Assembly (NCBI RefSeq): GCF_013204845.1 | Contig: NZ_JABMKY010000004.1 | Coordinates: forward strand, 124,001 to 188,000 | DNA from: Paenibacillus qinlingensis | Lineage (GTDB): Bacteria > Bacillota > Bacilli > Paenibacillales > NBRC-103111 | Direction: 5' to 3' | Length of the DNA: 64,000 nt | Shown here: positions 60,875 to 64,000 of the stretch, one piece after another | Position numbering within the stretch: the stretch's first letter is position 1 | How the letters are laid out: every line of letters starts with the position of its first letter | The notes under the pieces: model-generated | What the model was told of the DNA's origin: nothing | Database searches by the model: none | What the model saw: only the letters and a program-made list of their open reading frames with translations | Position numbers and translations under genes: made by a program

Positions 60875-61828
60875 TTAAAACATGCTCCAGTCGAACTCCT
60901 TCGACAGAATACCAAGCAAGTGTACACCTGCTGTGCTGTTGCCTTTACGGTTCAGTGCCGGTCCGACGATGCCGATGCCGTATTGTCCCGGCACCATCGT
61001 CAGAATGCTGCCGGACACGCCGCTCTTCGCAGGCAGCCCGACATTCATGGCGAATTCGCCAGAAGCATTGTACATTCCACAGGTGAACATGAAAGTCTTA
61101 GCAATTTGCACGAAGCGCCGCGGGATGAGACGTTGCTTGCGGATCGGATCTACGCCGTTATGCGCGAGAACGAGCGCCATTCTGGCTAGATCCGTGCAAT
61201 TCACCTCGATGGAGCAGTGACTGAAGTAGACACGAAGGACATCATCAACTTCCTTGTCTAAGACACCGTTATCCTTGAGGAAATAGGCTAAAGAACGATT
61301 GCGGTGAGCGGTATCTGACTCAGATTTGAACACATTTTGATTAATGGCGAGCGAAGGATTATCCGCAATATCCCTGAAGAAATGCAGGATACGATCGACC
61401 TGTTCATCTGTGTTATTTCCAGCGATTAGCGAAGAGATTGCAATCGCTCCGGCATTAATAAGCGGATTGAATGGGATGCCTGGCTCGATAAGCTCAAGCT
61501 TCAACATCGAGTTGAAGTCATCGCCAGTCGGCTCCATCCCCACTTTGGAGAATACAACGTCTTCGCCATTATCCATGAGTGCAAGAATGAGTGAAAAAAC
61601 TTTCGAAATACTTTGCAAGGTGAAACGAAAGTCAGCATCTCCGGATAAGATGGTTTTCCCTTCGCTATCCATTAGACATATTCCAAGTAAATCCCCAGAA
61701 GCGTTAGCTAGCTCAGGGATGTAGGAAGCGACATGCCCCTCTGACGTATGCGTTTTGCTAACAGCAACCCATTCGTCGATGTGAGTGTGAAGTGCCTTCC
61801 AAGTTTCATCGTGCTGTTGGTGAGACAT
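60875..61828 (-). CDS. glsA: glutaminase
   Basis: GlsA deamidates glutamine to glutamate and ammonia. The 317-aa length is typical. It has the serine-beta-lactamase-like fold, with the catalytic Ser-x-x-Lys in LQSISKVFSL and substrate residues in NPLINAGAIAISSLI. The SLAYFLKDNGVL and AKSGVSGSILTMVPG segments are also standard. It lies 24 bases after the aldo-keto reductase stop on the same strand, so the two may share a transcript, although they have no known metabolic link. Confidence 0.96.
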   Translation of the reverse strand: MSHQQHDETWKALHTHIDEWVAVSKTHTSEGHVASYIPELANASGDLLGICLMDSEGKTILSGDADFRFTLQSISKVFSLILALMDNGEDVVFSKVGMEPTGDDFNSMLKLELIEPGIPFNPLINAGAIAISSLIAGNNTDEQVDRILHFFRDIADNPSLAINQNVFKSESDTAHRNRSLAYFLKDNGVLDKEVDDVLRVYFSHCSIEVNCTDLARMALVLAHNGVDPIRKQRLIPRRFVQIAKTFMFTCGMYNASGEFAMNVGLPAKSGVSGSILTMVPGQYGIGIVGPALNRKGNSTAGVHLLGILSKEFDWSMF

Positions 61829-61852
61829 GGTGAAGTCAGTCCTTCCTCTTCT

Positions 61853-62773
61853 CTAGGCTTTCCAAGCTTGCGGATGATTGTCGCTGATCAGCTCTGTTGC
61901 TGCGGCATTCGCAATCACTTGCTCTGGGTTTTTGCAGCCTGGAATAACGGAAGTAACTGCATCATGCTTCAAGCACCAAGCCAATGCCCACTTGGCCATA
62001 TCCATGCCTTCTGGGACTTCGTTTTGCTGGATGCGTTGAACTTCTTCGAGCTTCTGCTTAACGCTTTCTGCATCGTGACGATGACGAACGTCCGTGTTAC
62101 TGAATACAGCACCTGGCTTGTATTTACCGCTTAGATAGCCACTGGCCAATGGTACACGTGCAAGTACGCCGAGGTCTTGATCGATACAAGATTGGAAAAC
62201 TTGATCTTCCGGCGCACGATCCAGACGGTTGTAGACAACTTGAATCGCTTTGGAATTCACCTTCGTAGAAGCGGCAGTCTGATGAATATTGGCATTGCTG
62301 CCGATCGACGTGCCTAGGTGACGGATTTTGCCAGCCTGTACTTGTTTATCAAGGGTTGTCCATAGATCGTCATTATCGAATAAAGCATCAGGTCCGGAAT
62401 GGAATTGGTATAAGTCAATATAATCCGTATGTAAAGCCTGTAAGGAAGCATCAAGCTGCTTGACAACAGATTCAGCACTAAATTCATCAGTTCGTGTAAA
62501 TAAATCATGGAAATGATGACCGAATTTCGTCGCGACAACCCACTTATCACGATCGCGGTGGGATAAATAATTACCGATGAATGACTCGGAAAGGTGATCA
62601 CCATAGCATTCTGCCGTATCAATTAAGTTGATACCAAGCTCAGCCGCTTGATCCAAAATCGCGTCAGCTTCCCCTTGGGTATAGTTTAATCCCCACTCAC
62701 CGCCAAATTGCCAAGTGCCAACACCAACGATGGAAACTTTCAGATCTGTTTTACCAAGTCTACGATATTTCAT
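61853..62773 (-). CDS. aldo/keto reductase
   Basis: This 306-aa protein starts at 62773 after AAGGAG. It has the AKR catalytic set: Asp and Tyr in IDTAECYGDHLSE, Lys in VVATKFGHHF and His in YQFHSGPD. The C-terminal cofactor loop contains VIPGCKNPEQV. It belongs to the AKR group related to YhdN/IolS general-stress reductases. NADPH-dependent reduction of an aldehyde or sugar is expected, with substrate unknown. It is upstream of glsA and on the same strand. Confidence 0.94.
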   Translation of the reverse strand: MKYRRLGKTDLKVSIVGVGTWQFGGEWGLNYTQGEADAILDQAAELGINLIDTAECYGDHLSESFIGNYLSHRDRDKWVVATKFGHHFHDLFTRTDEFSAESVVKQLDASLQALHTDYIDLYQFHSGPDALFDNDDLWTTLDKQVQAGKIRHLGTSIGSNANIHQTAASTKVNSKAIQVVYNRLDRAPEDQVFQSCIDQDLGVLARVPLASGYLSGKYKPGAVFSNTDVRHRHDAESVKQKLEEVQRIQQNEVPEGMDMAKWALAWCLKHDAVTSVIPGCKNPEQVIANAAATELISDNHPQAWKA

Positions 62774-63057
62774 GTGTAACACTCTCCTTATTTAAGGTAT
62801 CCATATTCATTATACAACAACATTTTATTTTTCCACATTTTCGGTTTCCGAAAACGTCTTGCTAATTGGCGATATAAACAACCTCTCCCGGGGTCCCCGC
62901 AAAGTAATAGGACTTTGCTTCGAAGATTATCTTCACTTTGTGGGGTAGAATAGCGGTCGCTCATCCTCGAATGACTTCGGTACAAGTTTATCTCAATTTA
63001 ATGTAAGCTTTTCAGAAATGGGTTACTGTGTAAATAAGAATAAGTGAAGGCGAAAGG

Positions 63058-63600
63058 ATGTTGTTTCCATTGATCAAAAAATATGTGCTAAGCCTATTGA
63101 AAGAATGGGTGCCTACTATAGCATTTGCTATTATTATCGCACTTGTCGTCAATACGTATGTTGCGCAAGCAATGACGGTTCCAACAGGTTCCATGCTGCC
63201 GACTATTCAATTACAAGATGAGTTGATTGTTGAGAAAATGAAGCCATTAACCAACTTTGAATTTGGTGATATCGTTGTGTTTTGGCCGCCAATTGAGGGG
63301 AATGAGGATCGCTATGTGAAGCGTCTGATTGGCCTTCCTGGTGATACGATTGAGGTCAAGGATGGTGCTTTATACAGGAATGGAGCGAAGGTAGACGAGC
63401 CCTATATCCAAGCGCCTATGGCGTATACTTTTCATCAAGTGACTGTGCCGGAAGGGAAATATTTCTTCTTAGGCGATAATCGCAACGATAGCTATGATTC
63501 ACATTTGTGGCCGGCACCCCCTTTTGTAGCTGAAAAGGATATTATCGGCAAAGCCGTATTTCGCATTTTTCCTCTCAGTCAAATAGGGACCATTGATTAA
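63058..63600 (+). CDS. lepB: type I signal peptidase
   Basis: This 180-aa Gram-positive-length signal peptidase (SipS type) has one N-terminal membrane helix (TIAFAIIIALVVNTYV), catalytic Ser in PTGSMLPT, general-base Lys in DRYVKRLIGLPGD, and the C-terminal boxes FFLGDNRNDSYDSH and IGKAVFRIFPL. It is anchored with the active site outside and removes Sec and Tat signal peptides. It has no operon partner and is followed by a two-sided terminator. Confidence 0.96.
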   Translation: MLFPLIKKYVLSLLKEWVPTIAFAIIIALVVNTYVAQAMTVPTGSMLPTIQLQDELIVEKMKPLTNFEFGDIVVFWPPIEGNEDRYVKRLIGLPGDTIEVKDGALYRNGAKVDEPYIQAPMAYTFHQVTVPEGKYFFLGDNRNDSYDSHLWPAPPFVAEKDIIGKAVFRIFPLSQIGTID

Positions 63601-63603
63601 TAG

Positions 63604-63650
63604 GAAAGAAGCTCCCAACCTCATGTAGAGGAAGGGAGCTTTTTTTTAGT
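63604..63650. terminator. terminator shared by lepB and the convergent efflux gene
   Basis: GAAGCTCCC pairs with GGGAGCTTT around a 17-base loop that can form CCTC/GAGG, followed by a long T run. Confidence 0.88.
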
Positions 63651-64000
63651 GAGCAAGATGAGGGGAAACTTGGTTATCATCTTTTCCGTCTTCTTTTTTC
63701 TTCGATTTACGGTCAGAAAGCTTAATGTTCCCAACGAATAGCGTAAGGATCGCGCCGAGTAGTACGAATACCAATCCGTAGATAAACACTTGGTGAAGAG
63801 AGGAAACAAGCGCATCTTTAATGATGGGCAATCTCTCTACTAATTCTTTTGGCAATTTAGCCAACGCCTCTGGACTTAAGAGGGAGGAATAGAGAGTTTG
63901 TGGGTTCTTATGAATCATGTCAATTAACGGAGTGCCTACTTCCGCGGGGAACTGTTTCACTACTGGCTCTAAATTTTGTTCAAGCAAAATTGTTGATTTG
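63646..64000 (-). CDS. MFS multidrug efflux transporter, DHA2-like (partial, C-terminus only)
   Basis: The frame is open to the right edge, so about 117 C-terminal residues are visible. They hold the loop typical of DHA2/EmrB-type pumps (EQNLEPVVKQFPAEVG, LLSPEALAKLPKELVERL). The last membrane helix follows (QVFIYGLVFVLLGAILTLFVG) and then a lysine-rich cytoplasmic tail ending PHLAH. It probably exports drugs in exchange for protons. The bulk of the gene, including the antiporter motifs, is outside the window. Confidence 0.8.
   Translation of the reverse strand, partial: KSTILLEQNLEPVVKQFPAEVGTPLIDMIHKNPQTLYSSLLSPEALAKLPKELVERLPIIKDALVSSLHQVFIYGLVFVLLGAILTLFVGNIKLSDRKSKKKEDGKDDNQVSPHLAH

Overview
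The window looks like chromosomal DNA of a Paenibacillus-type Firmicute. The signs are S-layer-homology (SLH) anchored carbohydrate-active proteins, LplB/YtcP-type sugar permeases with TTG/GTG-started lipoproteins, AraC and NarL-type regulators, a YcnI/YcnJ copper pair, strong AGGAGG ribosome sites, and a preQ1 riboswitch in front of queF. No phage, plasmid origin, rRNA, tRNA or CRISPR array was seen. The only mobile DNA is two remnants of an IS1182-like element.

Layout. (1) 1-6240: a nitrate/sulfonate/taurine-type ABC importer (permease cut by the window edge, ATPase, and a binding-protein gene broken by an in-frame amber codon). Divergent to it are an HTH-plus-binding-protein fusion regulator and a molybdopterin oxidoreductase. 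(2) 6241-6855: a 12-unit, 51-bp minisatellite. (3) 6977-18906: a 1537-aa SLH-anchored beta-helix polysaccharide lyase-like protein, queF with its riboswitch, two Gfo/Idh/MocA oxidoreductases divergent from an AraC regulator, a GNAT protein and a leaderless beta-helix protein. (4) 18966-34078: a 15-kb one-strand carbohydrate locus. It holds a zinc-ligand-less MDR dehydrogenase, a complete LplB/YtcP/lipoprotein importer, an SDR, an IlvD/Edd dehydratase, a Tat-exported paralogue of the leaderless beta-helix protein, a GntR-plus-binding-protein fusion regulator, TatA, an amidohydrolase, a class III aminotransferase and an FAH-family hydrolase. Together these suggest depolymerisation, import and non-phosphorylative oxidative breakdown of an acidic or deoxy sugar. 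(5) 34095-41372: PfpI, thyA-dfrA, IS remnants around a decapitated SLH gene, a guanylate-kinase-like protein, YcnI and a two-component pair. (6) 41578-48400: a nickel/cobalt permease, phosphonate-type uptake (PhnC, a double-length PhnE, PhnD) and a 5'-nucleotidase-like phosphoesterase, perhaps a phosphorus-scavenging group. (7) 48484-53563: YbjQ, an alpha/beta hydrolase and 5-oxoprolinase pxpB-pxpC, split from a very GC-rich pxpA by a kilobase of repeats. (8) 53684-64000: a repeat array, two tiny leader-like ORFs, a c-di-GMP/phosphorelay pair, NikR, DUF2203, CopC-CopD, glutaminase, aldo-keto reductase, signal peptidase I and the tail of an efflux pump.

The least expected structure is a family of intergenic arrays. 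Three non-adjacent arrays (about 36203-36395, 39561-39752 and 52301-52487) each carry four copies of a short AT-rich imperfect palindrome whose anchors lie 51, 62-63 and 51 bp apart. A fourth array with a different palindrome (53684-54050) repeats at 51, 61, 51, 61, 50 and 60 bp. These spacings are close to whole helical turns. A second theme is that two transport loci each carry a regulator made by fusing a DNA-binding head to an ABC-type solute-binding domain.
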